Of a stretch of DNA of 64,000 bases, positions 8,993-20,033 are shown in pieces (position 1 is the first letter of the stretch; each line of letters starts with the position of its first letter). The translations under genes were made by a program, and so were the position numbers. The DNA comes from Bacteroidaceae bacterium. GTDB taxonomy: Bacteria > Bacteroidota > Bacteroidia > Bacteroidales > Bacteroidaceae. The stretch spans positions 1 to 64,000 of the forward strand of contig JAKSIZ010000004.1 of assembly GCA_024398515.1 (NCBI GenBank), in the 5' to 3' direction. The notes below the pieces were generated by a model that did no database searches, was not told the origin of the DNA, and was given only the letters and a program-made list of their open reading frames with translations.

Positions 8993-10195
8993 TTATAGGT
9001 GCAAAGTATGTCCCATCCTTTCCTTTTTTGTTTCGAGATACTTGCGGTTGTATTCATTCGGATGTATCTCTATCGGCACGTTTTCCACTATTTCCAAGCC
9101 GTACGACTCCAGTCCAATTCGTTTCACTGGATTGTTTGTCATGAGTCGCATCTTGTGTACGCCGAGTTTCTGCAATATCTGTGCACCGCAGCCATAATCT
9201 CTTTCATCGGCTTTGAAGCCCAGATGAATGTTTGCATCTACGGTGTCGAGTCCTTCTTCCTGAAGCTTATATGCGGCAATTTTATTCATCAATCCTATGC
9301 CACGTCCTTCTTGCTGCATATAGACAACCACTCCCTTTCCTTCTTTGTCTATGCGTTGCATTGCGCTGTGGAGTTGGTCTCCGCAGTCGCACCTGAGACT
9401 TCCGAACACGTCACCCGTGAGGCATGATGAGTGGACACGAACCAGTATAGGCTCGTCTTCCTTCCATTCTCCCTTTATCAATGCCACGTGTTCAAGTCCG
9501 TTGCTAATCTGTCTGAACGGCACGAGTTTGAAGTGTCCCCATGCTGTAGGAAAGTTCACTTTTTCGCCCATTTCAACGATAGATTCTTGTTTCAGGCGGT
9601 ATGCTATGAGGTCCTTAATTGACACAACCTTCAAGTCGTACTTTTCTGCAAACGCCATCAACTGTGGAAGTCGCGCCATTGTTCCGTCTTCGTTCATTAT
9701 TTCGATGAGTGCGCCGGCTGGATACAGGCCTGCAAGTTTGCAGAAATCAAGGCAAGCTTCGGTGTGACCGGCACGTCTGAGTACTCCATTGTCTTGTGCA
9801 TACAATGGGTTCACGTGCCCTGGACGACCGAAAGTCTTGGCATTTGTCTGCGGATTTGCAAGCGCACGGATGGTTTCAGCCCTGTCATGAGCCGACACGC
9901 CTGTGGTGCAACCTTCGAGTTTGTCGATGGTCACTGTGAACGGAGTGCCAAGTACAGAGGTGTTGTCCGACACTTGATGTGGCAGGTCGAGTTCTTTGCA
10001 ACGGTCAATTGTGATAGGTGCGCAGAGCACGCCACGCGCATATTTCAGCATGAAGTTTACCTTGTCGGCATCGATTTTCTCTGCTGCAATTATCAAATCT
10101 CCCTCGTTTTCGCGGTCTTCGTCATCGACTACGATGACAAACTTCCCCTCACGAAAGTCCGGAATTGCCTCTTCTATACTATTCAATCGTATCAT
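8993..10195 (-). CDS. ribBA: Bifunctional 3,4-dihydroxy-2-butanone-4-phosphate synthase / GTP cyclohydrolase II
   Basis: The protein is 400 residues with two domains. The N-terminal half (to about 205) is DHBP synthase, with the acidic [11 protein letters not shown] motif at 24-34 and [14 protein letters not shown]. The C-terminal half is GTP cyclohydrolase II, with the zinc-binding cysteines in [18 protein letters not shown] and the QEGRGIGL motif. These make the two precursors of riboflavin. Its start overlaps the end of the lptG-like gene by 17 bp, so translation is coupled. No FMN riboswitch is seen, as expected for a gene inside an operon. Confidence 0.97.
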   Translation of the reverse strand: MIRLNSIEEAIPDFREGKFVIVVDDEDRENEGDLIIAAEKIDADKVNFMLKYARGVLCAPITIDRCKELDLPHQVSDNTSVLGTPFTVTIDKLEGCTTGVSAHDRAETIRALANPQTNAKTFGRPGHVNPLYAQDNGVLRRAGHTEACLDFCKLAGLYPAGALIEIMNEDGTMARLPQLMAFAEKYDLKVVSIKDLIAYRLKQESIVEMGEKVNFPTAWGHFKLVPFRQISNGLEHVALIKGEWKEDEPILVRVHSSCLTGDVFGSLRCDCGDQLHSAMQRIDKEGKGVVVYMQQEGRGIGLMNKIAAYKLQEEGLDTVDANIHLGFKADERDYGCGAQILQKLGVHKMRLMTNNPVKRIGLESYGLEIVENVPIEIHPNEYNRKYLETKKERMGHTLHL

Positions 10196-12155
10196 TGTCT
10201 GTCTCGTTTTGTGTTTCTTTCAATTTGTTTTCCTCCTCCTGGACCTCTGGAATCATCCTTATTCGTTCGCACGTGAGTTCGTTGTTCTTGACTATCATGC
10301 GTATGTCGTGGAGCAAAGTCAGGCGGAATCTCCAGATGCGGAAATAGAAGAAGATGCCTAACGGCACTATTACTGCGGTCATTATGTTCAGCCAGTTACG
10401 GCGGAAAGGACTGGTATGGGCGTCAGGATTGATTACCGGATAGCGGTTCAACGCATACAGAACTCCGCGACTATGTGTATTTGTGAGGTCGTTTATGATG
10501 CCTTCGAGTTCGTCGCTCAGGCGTATAATCTCCTCATCGACTTCGGTTTTGAAGAATGTCTTCACCACATTCGGCGCCATGAACAGCCTGTGTTGTTGCT
10601 CGTAGGCAGTGAGTTCGTTGCCTATTCTGTTCAGTTCCTGCATGTCGGTCAGGTAGTCAGGATCCTCGATTATAACCTCCTTGCTCGTTATATACCGCTT
10701 TGGTTTTATTCCGAATACCTTTTGTATGAGCGATGTATAGAAGTCTGGATTGAACACGGCAGCGTCTTTCGTTGCTTTTATCGTGAAGAATACTGCCAGC
10801 GGAGCAAGCACTGCGGTGGATAGGAACGCACCGAAGAACACTGGCCATGACCCTTCGCGTGCCATCTTGGTACCGGAATTCTCAAAGATATAATACACTA
10901 TGAACACCAGAACCGAGATTATTACCGGCACTCCGAGACCGCCTTTCCTCACTATTGCGCCCAATGGAGCGCCTATGAAGAAGAATATGATGCAGGCAAA
11001 TGAGAGCGTAAACTTGAGTATTGCCTCCAGTTGATGCTTGCGGATCACGCGCTCAGTGTAGGCACTAACATAGCCCTTGAACTCATAATCGGACACTCCG
11101 GCGCGCACTTTCTCCAATGCTCGCGACACCATTTCGCGCTTTCTGTCCTGCGGCATGGCATTAAACACTGTGTCGATATTCACTTTCTTTGCCTTCAACT
11201 GAGCCATTGCGCGGACGGAATCGTCCTTTGAAACCGACGGGACACTATACAATGAGAACCTCTCCTGACGGTAATATTCCGTGCCGGTGCTGTCTGCTTT
11301 TTGGCTGATTGAGTCTATATCGTGCAGTATCTTGAGCAGTCCTTTTGCCTGTGCCTCCTGTGAAAAATCGTCGGCATCAGCCATATTGAAGTTGGCATCA
11401 AACGGTATGAGTATGTCCTTATGCCAGAATGTTTCGCGTCGATAAGGCACATTCCTTGCCATGACGGCATCTCCCTGGCGCATATTCTCGAACCATTCTC
11501 CGCTGTAAAGCTTCAGCAAAAGGTGCTTTTTCTCGGCTGTCATCGACAGACTTCCCGAGTCGGCTATGATGATTGCTGCGTCTTCATAGCTGCTCGTGAT
11601 GCGATAAATCATTATACCATAGAGCATTCCTCGCTCTATATCTTTCTTCTCGACATAGACATTGCAGTTTGGTATGCCGTCGTAGAACGTTCCTTCCGGT
11701 ATTTCAAGTTCGGGATTCTTCTGCTTCATCGACACGAGCAATGCGCCCAACGACTTGTTTGCACTCGGGCAGACTACGTTCTGGAAGTAGAACGAGAAAC
11801 ATGCGATGACCACAACTATGCCTATCAGTGGGCGGAAGGCTTGCATCAACGAGATGCCGGCAGCCTTTATTGCTGTCAGCTCCGAGCTTTCGCCGAAGTT
11901 GCCGAATGTGATGAGCGACGACAAAAGTATGGCAAGCGGCAATGCCTGCGGCAGCAGGAACAGTCCCATGTACCAGAAGAACTGTGCCAGGACTTCAATT
12001 GAAAGTCCCTTGCCTATTAGTTCGTCAACATATCGCCAAAGGAACTGCATCATCAGCACAAACTGGCAGATGAAGAACGTGCCCACAAACAGCAGCAAGA
12101 ACTGTTTGGAGATAAACACGTCGAGTTTCTTTGGTCTCAAACTGAACTTTCCCAT
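10179..12155 (-). CDS. LptF/LptG (YjgP/YjgQ) family LPS export permease
   Basis: I place the start at 12155 ([13 protein letters not shown]), because the promoter -7 box at 12175-12168 lies inside the longer open frame and would exclude the upstream ATG. This gives 658 residues, against about 360 in E. coli LptF/G. Three N-terminal helices surround the family stretch [15 protein letters not shown], then comes a jellyroll-like periplasmic part with a long insert, three further helices ([27 protein letters not shown] is typical) and an extended C-terminus with two more hydrophobic segments. Family members form the LptB2FG engine that pulls LPS from the inner membrane. Bacteroidales versions are often long. 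LptF and LptG cannot be told apart by eye. Confidence 0.9.
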   Translation of the reverse strand: MGKFSLRPKKLDVFISKQFLLLFVGTFFICQFVLMMQFLWRYVDELIGKGLSIEVLAQFFWYMGLFLLPQALPLAILLSSLITFGNFGESSELTAIKAAGISLMQAFRPLIGIVVVIACFSFYFQNVVCPSANKSLGALLVSMKQKNPELEIPEGTFYDGIPNCNVYVEKKDIERGMLYGIMIYRITSSYEDAAIIIADSGSLSMTAEKKHLLLKLYSGEWFENMRQGDAVMARNVPYRRETFWHKDILIPFDANFNMADADDFSQEAQAKGLLKILHDIDSISQKADSTGTEYYRQERFSLYSVPSVSKDDSVRAMAQLKAKKVNIDTVFNAMPQDRKREMVSRALEKVRAGVSDYEFKGYVSAYTERVIRKHQLEAILKFTLSFACIIFFFIGAPLGAIVRKGGLGVPVIISVLVFIVYYIFENSGTKMAREGSWPVFFGAFLSTAVLAPLAVFFTIKATKDAAVFNPDFYTSLIQKVFGIKPKRYITSKEVIIEDPDYLTDMQELNRIGNELTAYEQQHRLFMAPNVVKTFFKTEVDEEIIRLSDELEGIINDLTNTHSRGVLYALNRYPVINPDAHTSPFRRNWLNIMTAVIVPLGIFFYFRIWRFRLTLLHDIRMIVKNNELTCERIRMIPEVQEEENKLKETQNETDNDTIE

Positions 12156-12167
12156 ACTTTTAGCGCA

Positions 12168-12175
12168 CAAAATTA
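12168..12175 (-). promoter_or_regulatory. -7 promoter box of the lptG-like/ribBA/aspC operon
   Basis: TAATTTTG on the minus strand, with a very short leader of about 6 nt before the ATG at 12155. It is used here to decide the start codon. Confidence 0.6.
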
Positions 12176-12255
12176 CTCTTTTTTTCTCAATCAAGCAATA
12201 AAAACGGCAATTATTGTTTACTTTTTTTATTGCTTTACGCTCTTCGATTGGTGAG

Positions 12256-12402
12256 GCGAGCGTTAGCGTTTATAAGATCGAGCCTTATACTCGTTCAAAC
12301 ATTGCTCCAATGTTCGAGTCAACATTGCTCCAATGTTGGGACTAACATTGCAGCAATGTTTTTCGGAGTTAAGCGTTCAACCTGAGAAACGCTAACGCTC
12401 GC
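12256..12402 (+). repeat. Triple dyad array, AACATTG family, copy 1, bounded by 16-bp terminal inverted repeats
   Basis: Three 17-bp dyads AACATTG-nnn-CAATGTT lie at 12298-12314, 12321-12337 and 12344-12360, with centres CTC, CTC and CAG and 6-bp spacers. A T-run follows the third unit. The outer ends are a perfect 16-bp inverted repeat: GCGAGCGTTAGCGTTT at 12256-12271 and its reverse complement at 12387-12402. Inside the right end sits GTTAAGCGTTCAACCTGAG, an arm shared with other copies. The 147-bp unit lies between the lptG-like promoter and the 3' end of gtrA. I see no target-site duplication. Confidence 0.9.
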
Positions 12403-12442
12403 ACGCGCACACGATATATAAGAATGTGTCGATGTATATAGG

Positions 12443-12820
12443 TCAGAACTTCTTGAGTGCTGTGCGAACGAGGATAAAATTCACGGGAACTACGGCAACA
12501 AGAGTGACTATTCCTGCCAACTGCTTGCCCATGCCGAACCAAAGGAAGAGGTTCAGCACACCGAGTTCAAGGAAATAATTTATTGCATGGCTTACCGTAA
12601 ATCCGGCAGCTTTCTTTGCCGTTGCCTTTGTGTTGAACGTGAAATAAGTCGATAGGATGTAGTTGAAACAGAAACCGACAGCGTATCCTCCCGTATATGA
12701 AATGCTCGGGTTGAGCCAATTCAGCAGGAGAAGATAAACGGCATAATGGATGATTGTCGATATCACGCCCACTATGCCGAAACGAATGAATTCCTTTATT
12801 TTATCACGGCAATCTTGCAT
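12443..12820 (-). CDS. GtrA-like small membrane protein
   Basis: The 125-residue protein has four predicted transmembrane helices and the family pattern IRFGIVGVISTIIHYAVYLLLL at the start and YAVGFCFNYILSTYFTF in the middle. GtrA/DPMS-like proteins are thought to flip lipid-linked sugars (such as polyprenyl-phosphate glucose) for LPS or wall glycosylation. Its start lies 25 bp inside the end of porZ, so it is read as the last gene of the leuS operon. Pairing with porZ, which in Porphyromonas handles A-LPS attachment, is suggestive but unproven. Confidence 0.88.
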   Translation of the reverse strand: MQDCRDKIKEFIRFGIVGVISTIIHYAVYLLLLNWLNPSISYTGGYAVGFCFNYILSTYFTFNTKATAKKAAGFTVSHAINYFLELGVLNLFLWFGMGKQLAGIVTLVAVVPVNFILVRTALKKF

Positions 12821-15105
12821 GCTGCGCCCTTCTTGCCGTCGGCTGTGGCAACCATAACAATATATACGCCCGATGCAACCCGTTCGCCACGCTTATCGTG
12901 TGCATCCCAAGTGAACGTTCCGCCGTTGCTCGTGCCCTCGGCTACCACATATCCGTTAGGATTTACAATCTTGATTTGTGCCTTATCAGTGAGGCCCACG
13001 ACAGTTATTAGCCCGTTGTAGTCGGAAACAACCGGATTAGGATAAGCCCAAATCTTGTCGTCGTCGATGTCTTCAGATGGCGAAGTGGCATCTGTCATGT
13101 AAGAACACAGACCATACTCAGTGCCGATGAAGAGTTCGCCAGTGGTAGGATTCATGGCGAGAGACTCTATATTGTCCGACAATAACGGAGAATTCGACGC
13201 GAGGAAATGTTCCTTTTGAGTGATGTTATCGGAGTCGATGAGATATACACCGTTTCCTTCTGACGCAAACCACTTGCGGTTTCCGCCGTCAACAAGGATG
13301 GCTGAGGTGCTTACACCGTTCAGAAGATAGTCGGCAAGCCCACTTCCGTCGTTGCGCGGAACCTTGATTTGCATGAACGTAGGCTTCGACGAGAAGAACT
13401 CTGACGGTGGAAGCATGAACGGACCAACGTTGGTTCCGATCCATATATTTCCGTCTTTATCCTCTGCAATGCATTTCACAGCGGTTATTTCAGGCGTAGT
13501 TCCGTCCTCGTTAGTGAAGGTTTTGAACGAGTACAGCTCTCCCTCGGAGTCATCTGTTGCAGGGATGTAGCAGTAGAGAGATGGCGTGCGGTAGTGTTTA
13601 TTGCAGAACCAGAGGTATCCACGACTGTCAAAAGTGAATGCCACAACGTTCTCAAGCGACCATGATGGGCTATACATCAAGTCCTTGTCATACATGTTTA
13701 CCCACGTGTTGTCCTTTTTAAGTTTAAGAAGATTAACGCTTGGTGCGATGCTGTTAAAGCACCAGAGGTCGCCTTTTTTGTCGAAAGTCAAGCCTGAAAC
13801 AATGACATAGTTCTTGTTGTTATTGCCCACTGTGGCTGCCGTTTGCAGCAGACTTCCGTTGTCGTTTGAGTAGGCCTTGACGAATTTACCGTCGAGATAT
13901 TCGTACATTCCCGTTCGTCCGGAACTGATTACACGGTCGGGATTGGTAGGATCAATGTCGAGGGCATTCACGTCAACGAACTTATAGCCGGTAATTGTGT
14001 CGATGTTGTCCTCATAGATTTGCCATTCCAGATTGTCTTTCAGCACTTGAATTGTGCCTGGACGGTTGAGGTCATTGGTGTCCATAAAGCCTGCACCACA
14101 GGTGTAGAGCTGTCCGTTGCAGAACTTCATAAAGCCGTAATTGTTGTATTTAGGGCCGTCAGGACTGATGTCAGTGTGTGTTGCGACGAGTCTTCCATCC
14201 TGATTTGTGGATGCCGAAAGCGTTCCGTTCGGCATGTTTTGCCAAAAACATTTATTCGTTTTATCGTAAACCAAGGACTTTATTCCGCCCAAAACCGTAA
14301 ATTGAGTCTTTTCTGTAAGCGAAGTAATAAGCTCGGCTGACGATGCATTTCCCACGACAATGCAGTTGTCATTGTATGAAAAATATGAACCCTTGACCGT
14401 GTTCAACTGCTCTTGAAGGTAGTAATTGGTTGCGTCAAGCGCATAGACATTGCCATTTGAATAGCGGACACAAAGGGTATTGTCGAAGACAAAAAGGCTT
14501 GAAAAGCTTGTCTTTGCCGTTTTCTCCCACTGACTTTTGTCCAATAAGTTCTTTGTCATTTCGCCGACATAGAGCGAAGTCTTGCTTGCTGCATACACCT
14601 TATTATTATATATAGCAACGGTGGCGATGTTGTCATTGAGTTTATACGTCGCACTAATCTCGGCATTTTTTACGTTCAGCTTGATTATTCCGAATGCTGT
14701 TGACAGGTATGCATCGTTGCCATAAACGTCGATGTGGTTGATGGTCTTGTCCTCAGTCATCGACTTTCGGTATATGTCAGAGACGTTTATAATGTCGCCA
14801 TCAGCGTCGATGAGGTCGATGTTTGCATTCCTATACACCACAATCAAGGTCTTCTGACTCTTGCAATAAGCGATGTGAGTGATATAAGTGTCGCTCAGAT
14901 TAACCACCTTATTATATTCCGTTACGCTCTCATCAACGGTGTTATACGAGAACAGGTCGTTGCTGCTAAGCACATATACAAGTTCTCCGGCAGGCACAAT
15001 CTCGGTGATATCCGAGTAAGCCAAGTATGCTCTCCAGTCACCTATCGCACCCTTAACGCTCAAAGTTGCGATGACAATAAACAGTAATGACGCAATTCTC
15101 TTCAT
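12796..15105 (-). CDS. porZ: PorZ-like type IX secretion system beta-propeller protein
   Basis: The 769-residue protein has a signal peptide (MKRIASLLFIVIATLSVKG) and then GDWRAYLAYSDITEIVPAG, as in PorZ proteins. Two seven-bladed propellers of the two-component-regulator propeller type follow; visible blade motifs include GDLWCFNS, GYLWFCNKH, GNIWIGTNVGPFML and TGELFIGTEYGLCSY. The C-terminus from about 680 (IWAYPNPVVSDYNGLITV, ending GVYIVMVATADGKKGAACKIAVIK) is a type IX C-terminal domain. In P. gingivalis PorZ is a 776-residue surface protein of the sortase/attachment complex that delivers A-LPS to cargo. The gene lies 4 bp after the YitT::RdgB fusion. Confidence 0.87.
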   Translation of the reverse strand: MKRIASLLFIVIATLSVKGAIGDWRAYLAYSDITEIVPAGELVYVLSSNDLFSYNTVDESVTEYNKVVNLSDTYITHIAYCKSQKTLIVVYRNANIDLIDADGDIINVSDIYRKSMTEDKTINHIDVYGNDAYLSTAFGIIKLNVKNAEISATYKLNDNIATVAIYNNKVYAASKTSLYVGEMTKNLLDKSQWEKTAKTSFSSLFVFDNTLCVRYSNGNVYALDATNYYLQEQLNTVKGSYFSYNDNCIVVGNASSAELITSLTEKTQFTVLGGIKSLVYDKTNKCFWQNMPNGTLSASTNQDGRLVATHTDISPDGPKYNNYGFMKFCNGQLYTCGAGFMDTNDLNRPGTIQVLKDNLEWQIYEDNIDTITGYKFVDVNALDIDPTNPDRVISSGRTGMYEYLDGKFVKAYSNDNGSLLQTAATVGNNNKNYVIVSGLTFDKKGDLWCFNSIAPSVNLLKLKKDNTWVNMYDKDLMYSPSWSLENVVAFTFDSRGYLWFCNKHYRTPSLYCYIPATDDSEGELYSFKTFTNEDGTTPEITAVKCIAEDKDGNIWIGTNVGPFMLPPSEFFSSKPTFMQIKVPRNDGSGLADYLLNGVSTSAILVDGGNRKWFASEGNGVYLIDSDNITQKEHFLASNSPLLSDNIESLAMNPTTGELFIGTEYGLCSYMTDATSPSEDIDDDKIWAYPNPVVSDYNGLITVVGLTDKAQIKIVNPNGYVVAEGTSNGGTFTWDAHDKRGERVASGVYIVMVATADGKKGAACKIAVIK

Positions 15106-15109
15106 AATA

Positions 15110-16621
15110 TTATTTTTTTTCTTGTTTTAGGAATTTAGCAAGTTCGTTGATTGCACGTGCTCTGTGGCTAATTTTGTTCTTCACATTTGTACCAAGTTCG
15201 GCAAATGTCTTGCCGTATTCTTCAGGTGCAAACACTGGATCATAGCCAAAACCACCTTCACCTTTACGCTCTGGTGTTATCTCGCCACGCACAATACCGT
15301 CAAACTGATGCACTTCACCATCGCGAATTAAGGTGATGCAAGTGCGGAACTGTGCCTTTCGGTTGTCTTTGTCCTTCATTTCTTCAAGCAGTTTGTTGAC
15401 GTTTGCATTCGAGTCGTGGCCGTTTCCTGCATATCGTGCAGTGTGAACACCAGGCGCACCTCCGAGTGCATCAACCTCAAGACCAGTGTCGTCAGCAATG
15501 CAATTGAAGTGGTAATGATCATAGACATATTGGGCTTTAAGCAGTGAATTGCCGTTGAGAGTATCGGCAGTTTCAGGGATGTCTTCGTTGCAACCAATGT
15601 CGCGAAGCGAAAGAATGTCCATCTTATCGCCAAGGATATCGCGCACTTCTTCAAGCTTGTTTGCGTTGTGAGTGGCAAAAACGAGTTGTGGTTTCAGGTT
15701 CTTCGGCACACTGACCTTGATGTGGTCAAAGCCTTCACCATAAACACCGATAACACTACTTTGGCTCACAAAGGCATTAGGGTCAATCATTTTTATCAAT
15801 CGGAAGATAAAAACACTCTCACGTTTCTTGGCAAGTGTGACGATGACTTTCATCTCTTTGCCCGAGTAATAGCCGTGAGCATCGAGCAAAGTAACGCCAC
15901 GACGCACACGAGTATTGATGGCTTCGGCAATTTCCTTGTATCTCTTTGAGAAAATAAAGAACTGAACCGACTCACGCATTGCGTTCATCACATAGTCAAG
16001 CACTAATGCTTCGAGGAATATCACGCAAAGACCGAACACAAGTTTTGTCCAGTCGTGGAAGATAAACATTGAACTACTGATGATAACAAAGTCGAGAGTC
16101 ATGAACACAGTTCCCAACGATACATCCTTATACTTGTTAATTGCAGCCGCAATGATATCCGTGCCTCCGGTACTTCCGTTGTGGAGAAATACCATAGCCA
16201 AACCAAATCCATTAAAGCAACAGGCAAGGATTATCGACATGAATTCCTGATGTTCGCCGAGAATCTTTATGAAATGTCCGTCTTTCATCAGTATTGCCTG
16301 TGCCAATGTGAGCAGGGCTGACAGCATAAAGATAGCATAAACTGTCCTTATGACGAACTGTCTGCCAAGAAACTTCAGCGCCAGCACGAGTAATACCACA
16401 TTGATAATGAAGTATGGATACTGGATTGGAATACCTGTCGCATAGAATATAATTGATGCAATACCAGTCACGCCACTCGAAACAATCTCGTATGGCAACA
16501 GGAACAGAGTGAAGGAAAATGCAAAGATAGCCATACCTATTGTCATAAACAGGTAGTCCTTCACCTCTTTCCAGATGAGTCGTTTGTTTAAATTCAGGTT
16601 TAATGCATTGCTTATTGCCAT
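15110..16621 (-). CDS. rdgB: In-frame fusion of a YitT-family membrane protein and RdgB/HAM1 nucleotide pyrophosphatase
   Basis: Residues 1 to about 305 form a YitT/DUF2179 protein: five or six helices, the [16 protein letters not shown] motif, and the soluble DUF2179 domain ending KVSVPKN. From residue 309 the chain is a full HAM1-type enzyme of about 195 residues ([15 protein letters not shown], then [30 protein letters not shown], and SHRARAINE). RdgB hydrolyses dITP, XTP and ITP to monophosphates. The two parts are usually separate neighbouring genes. The residue in the place of the RdgB initiator Met is Leu309, codon CTG at 15697-15695. The gene lies 8 bp downstream of leuS. Confidence 0.93.
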   Translation of the reverse strand: MAISNALNLNLNKRLIWKEVKDYLFMTIGMAIFAFSFTLFLLPYEIVSSGVTGIASIIFYATGIPIQYPYFIINVVLLVLALKFLGRQFVIRTVYAIFMLSALLTLAQAILMKDGHFIKILGEHQEFMSIILACCFNGFGLAMVFLHNGSTGGTDIIAAAINKYKDVSLGTVFMTLDFVIISSSMFIFHDWTKLVFGLCVIFLEALVLDYVMNAMRESVQFFIFSKRYKEIAEAINTRVRRGVTLLDAHGYYSGKEMKVIVTLAKKRESVFIFRLIKMIDPNAFVSQSSVIGVYGEGFDHIKVSVPKNLKPQLVFATHNANKLEEVRDILGDKMDILSLRDIGCNEDIPETADTLNGNSLLKAQYVYDHYHFNCIADDTGLEVDALGGAPGVHTARYAGNGHDSNANVNKLLEEMKDKDNRKAQFRTCITLIRDGEVHQFDGIVRGEITPERKGEGGFGYDPVFAPEEYGKTFAELGTNVKNKISHRARAINELAKFLKQEKK

Positions 16622-16629
16622 GAGTTTTT

Positions 16630-19386
16630 TTATCTTAAAACTATGTTTACTATCTTCTTCGGCACGATGATTACCTTTACTACTTGCTTACCTTCCATGT
16701 ATTTCTTGCTCTGGTCATCAGCCATCACTGCTTCCTGGATGCTTGCATTGTCGGCATCTGCTGGGAATGTCTTCTGGAAACGTGCCTTTCCGTTGAAACT
16801 GATGGTCATCTGAACATCGTTTTCTGCAAGATACTTCTCGTCATATTTTGGCCACTGCGCATCGCAGACGCTCGTCTCGTTGCCGAGTGAATGCCATAAC
16901 TCTTCGGCGATATGTGGTGCAAAAGGTGCGATGCAGACAACAAGCGATTGCAGCAATTCCTTGTTGCGGCACTTCATCTGAGCCATTTCGTTCACGCAAA
17001 TCATGAATGCACTGACGCTTGTGTTATATGAGAAGTTCTCAATATCCTCCGTCACTTTCTTTATCAACTTATGCACTGACTTGAGTTGTTCAGGCGTTGC
17101 AGCATCGTCATTTGGCATATAGTTTCCGTCGCGGTCATAGAACAAACCCCAGAACTTCTTCAAAAATCTATGGCTACCATCAATACCATTTGTGTTCCAC
17201 GGCTTGCTTTGCTCTACAGGACCGAGGAACATTTCATAGAGACGCAACGTATCAGCACCGTACTTTTCTACGATCATATCCGGATTAACCACGTTGAACA
17301 TACTCTTACTCATCTTCTCTATTGCCCATCCGCAGACGTATTTACCGTCTTCAAGTATGAACTCAGCATTGTTATATTCAGGTCGCCAAGCCTTGAAAGC
17401 CTCAACATCAAGTATGTCACCATCAACAATGTTTACATCAACATGGATAGGTGTAGTGTCGTAATTGCCCTTTAATCCTAAAGAAACAAACGTATTTGTG
17501 TCCTTGATACGATATACAAAGTTCGAGCGACCTTGTATCATACCTTGGTTAATCAACTTGTGGAACGGTTCGTCGTCGCAGCTGTAACCATAGTCGAAGA
17601 GGAACTTATTCCAGAAACGACTATAAATTAGGTGCCCTGTGGCATGTTCAATACCGCCTACATAGAGGTCAACGGCACGCCAATACTCGTCAACATCTTT
17701 TGCCACGAGAGCCTTGTCGTTGTGCGGATCCATGTATCTCAGGTAGTAAGCCGAGCTTCCTGCAAAGCCTGGCATAGTGTAAAGGTCGATAGGGAAGACG
17801 GTCTTGTTGTCGATAAGTTTGTTGTCAACTATCTGTTTTTTCTCCGTATCCCATGCCCATTTCTCTGCTCTTCCTAATGGCGGTTCGCCTGTTTCCGTAG
17901 GTTTGTATTCCTTTATCTCAGGCAATTCTATTGGCAGACATTCCTCTGGTATCATCTTTGGCATGCCGTCAACATAATATACAGGGAATGGTTCGCCCCA
18001 ATAACGCTGGCGAGAGAAGATTGCATCGCGCAGACGATAATTGACTTTCACACGTCCAAGCCCTGTCTCCGTGATGTATTCCTTCATTTTCTTTATCGCA
18101 TCCTTTACCTGCAAACCATTGAGGAAGCCGCTGTTGCATACCGTTCCCTCCTTTGCATCGAAGCTCTCTTCACTCACGTCGCAGCCCTCGATGAGCGGAA
18201 TAATCGGCAGGTTGAAGTGCTTTGCAAAGGCGTAGTCACGGCTATCGTGAGCCGGAACAGCCATAATTGCACCCGTTCCATAACCCGAAAGCACATAGTC
18301 GCTGACCCAAATAGGTATTGCTTCATTGGTTACTGGATTGATTGCATAACTGCCTGTGAAGACTCCACTGACGCGTTTGTCGGCTATGCGTTCACGCTCT
18401 GTGCGCTTCGAAGTCTCGTCAAGATATGCCTTGACTGCGGCTTTTTGTTCGTCGGTTGTAACCATTGCGACGTATTCACTCTCTGGTGCAAGTACCATAA
18501 ACGTTACGCCAAACATTGTGTCGGCACGTGTTGTGAAGATTGTAAACTCCACATCGCTGTCCTTAACCTTGAACTTTGCTTCGGCTCCTTCACTGCGTCC
18601 AATCCAGTTTCTCTGCGTTTCCTTCAGTGCTTCGCTCCATTGAATCTTGTCCAAACCATCGAGCAAACGCTGTGAGTAAGCACTTACACGCAGGCACCAC
18701 TGGCGCATCTTCTTCTGCACAACAGGGTATCCGCCGCGCACACTGACGCCATCGACCACCTCGTCATTGGCAAGAACAGTGCCGAGTTCTGCGCACCAGT
18801 TCACCATAGTCTCGCCAAGATATGCTATACGATAATTCATCAAGTCCTCTTCCTTTTCCTTCTCGCTCATTGCTGCCCACGCTGGATCTTGCTCCAACTT
18901 ATCAATGAGTTCGCTGATAGGACGTGCCTGATCCTTCTCTGTGTCGTAATAACTGTTGAACATCTTCTGGAATGCCCACTGTGTCCAATGGTAATACCCT
19001 GGTGCACATGTGCGCACTTCGCGGTCCCAGTCAAAGCAGAAACCTATCTTGTCGAGCTGTTCGCGATAGCGGTTTATATTGTCGTTTGTGGTCTTCTCTG
19101 GGTGCTGACCTGTCTGTATGGCGTATTGTTCGGCTGGAAGTCCGTATGCATCGTAGCCCATAGGGTTCAACACGTTGAAGCCCTGCAGACGCTTGAAGCG
19201 TGCATAGATGTCTGATGCAATATATCCTAATGGGTGACCAACATGCAGTCCCGCACCTGACGGGTAAGGGAACATGTTGAGCACATAGAACTTCTGTTTG
19301 TTACTGTCCTCGGCAACCTTGTATGTCTTATTGTCAATCCAATACTGTTGCCATTTCTTCTCAATCTCGTTGAAATTGTAGTCCAT
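16630..19386 (-). CDS. leuS: Leucyl-tRNA synthetase
   Basis: The 918-residue class I synthetase carries the HIGH signature as HVGH at 48-51 in [17 protein letters not shown], and KMSKS at 691-695. The CP1 editing domain is present, including the [18 protein letters not shown] stretch that contains the threonine-rich and conserved Asp region used to clear misloaded norvaline or isoleucine. A tRNA-binding anticodon domain follows KMSKS (224 residues). Length and order match bacterial LeuRS. It heads the operon leuS, yitT::rdgB, porZ, gtrA and has its own promoter about 50 bp upstream. Confidence 0.98.
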   Translation of the reverse strand: MDYNFNEIEKKWQQYWIDNKTYKVAEDSNKQKFYVLNMFPYPSGAGLHVGHPLGYIASDIYARFKRLQGFNVLNPMGYDAYGLPAEQYAIQTGQHPEKTTNDNINRYREQLDKIGFCFDWDREVRTCAPGYYHWTQWAFQKMFNSYYDTEKDQARPISELIDKLEQDPAWAAMSEKEKEEDLMNYRIAYLGETMVNWCAELGTVLANDEVVDGVSVRGGYPVVQKKMRQWCLRVSAYSQRLLDGLDKIQWSEALKETQRNWIGRSEGAEAKFKVKDSDVEFTIFTTRADTMFGVTFMVLAPESEYVAMVTTDEQKAAVKAYLDETSKRTERERIADKRVSGVFTGSYAINPVTNEAIPIWVSDYVLSGYGTGAIMAVPAHDSRDYAFAKHFNLPIIPLIEGCDVSEESFDAKEGTVCNSGFLNGLQVKDAIKKMKEYITETGLGRVKVNYRLRDAIFSRQRYWGEPFPVYYVDGMPKMIPEECLPIELPEIKEYKPTETGEPPLGRAEKWAWDTEKKQIVDNKLIDNKTVFPIDLYTMPGFAGSSAYYLRYMDPHNDKALVAKDVDEYWRAVDLYVGGIEHATGHLIYSRFWNKFLFDYGYSCDDEPFHKLINQGMIQGRSNFVYRIKDTNTFVSLGLKGNYDTTPIHVDVNIVDGDILDVEAFKAWRPEYNNAEFILEDGKYVCGWAIEKMSKSMFNVVNPDMIVEKYGADTLRLYEMFLGPVEQSKPWNTNGIDGSHRFLKKFWGLFYDRDGNYMPNDDAATPEQLKSVHKLIKKVTEDIENFSYNTSVSAFMICVNEMAQMKCRNKELLQSLVVCIAPFAPHIAEELWHSLGNETSVCDAQWPKYDEKYLAENDVQMTISFNGKARFQKTFPADADNASIQEAVMADDQSKKYMEGKQVVKVIIVPKKIVNIVLR

Positions 19387-19436
19387 TTTGTCGTGTCTTT
19401 TATTATATCTTTTGTATATTGTTTCAAATTTGCGTG

Positions 19437-19444
19437 CAAATTTA
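19437..19444 (-). promoter_or_regulatory. -7 promoter box of the leuS operon
   Basis: TAAATTTG on the minus strand, about 50 bp before the leuS ATG. No tRNA-sensing T-box or leader peptide was seen. Confidence 0.55.
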
Positions 19445-19556
19445 CACGAAATCTAAGAAAAAACAAAATAAAAGACAATAAATGTTTCGACAAGTTACGT
19501 ATGTTTTGCGAAATTCACCTTATCTTTTGCCCGACTTCTCCGAATGGCATTGAAAA

Positions 19557-19662
19557 GTTGAACGCTTAACTCCGCCAAACATTGCTGCAATGTTCGAGTC
19601 AACATTGCTGCAATGTTCGGACCAACATTGCTGCAATGTTTTTTCAACCCTTACGCTCGACC
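19557..19662 (+). repeat. Triple dyad array, AACATTG family, copy 2
   Basis: Dyads at 19578-19594, 19601-19617 and 19624-19640, all with centre CTG and therefore identical; spacers CGAGTC and CGGACC. The left arm GTTGAACGCTTAA is at 19557-19569, and a T6 run follows the third unit. About 65 bp of left flank also resembles copy 4 at 41 kb (both contain TTATCTTTTGC). It lies in the divergent gap between leuS and the 1515-residue protein gene. Confidence 0.9.
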
Positions 19663-19793
19663 TTAGACACACAACCTAATAAGGTTGCAAGTTTTTTAGG
19701 TCAACATGCAAGTTACTTCTTGCACAGAAGTTCCTACTGGCATAAATTTGCCAGACGCTTTTTTGTTGTAATTATAAAAAATTAAGCAAAAAC

Positions 19794-19824
19794 TTTGTTT
19801 TATTTAATTTTTTTTTTAACTTTG
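19794..19824 (+). promoter_or_regulatory. Strong consensus promoter of the 1515-residue protein gene
   Basis: TTTG at 19794-19797, a 19-bp spacer, then TAACTTTG at 19817-19824. This is an exact match to the Bacteroides housekeeping promoter (TTTG-N19-TANNTTTG) and the best in the window. Confidence 0.8.
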
Positions 19825-19830
19825 TACCCG

Positions 19831-20033
19831 TTATAACAATTTTTAATTCATGAACTAAGAACTTTAGTCATTGTGAAGGCATAGTTTGCATCTTCTCGCG
19901 CGCGTACATTATATATGTAAGTACGTTGTGCAATGAGGCGCAATATGCTTAACATGACAAAGGACTTAAAACTTATTAGAGAACGATTATCTTATTTATT
20001 AATTTATTTATTAACTTTTAAAACAAAAAGCTT
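19831..20033 (+). other. Long structured 5' leader
   Basis: About 200 nt separate the predicted transcription start from the ATG at 20034. They contain a hairpin CGTAC/GTACG with inner pairs (19903-19925) and a smaller CTAA/TTAG hairpin near 19857-19870. The last 50 nt are A/U-rich and unstructured, as is usual before Bacteroidetes start codons. I match it to no known riboswitch. An RNA that stabilises or controls a highly expressed surface protein is plausible. Confidence 0.4.
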
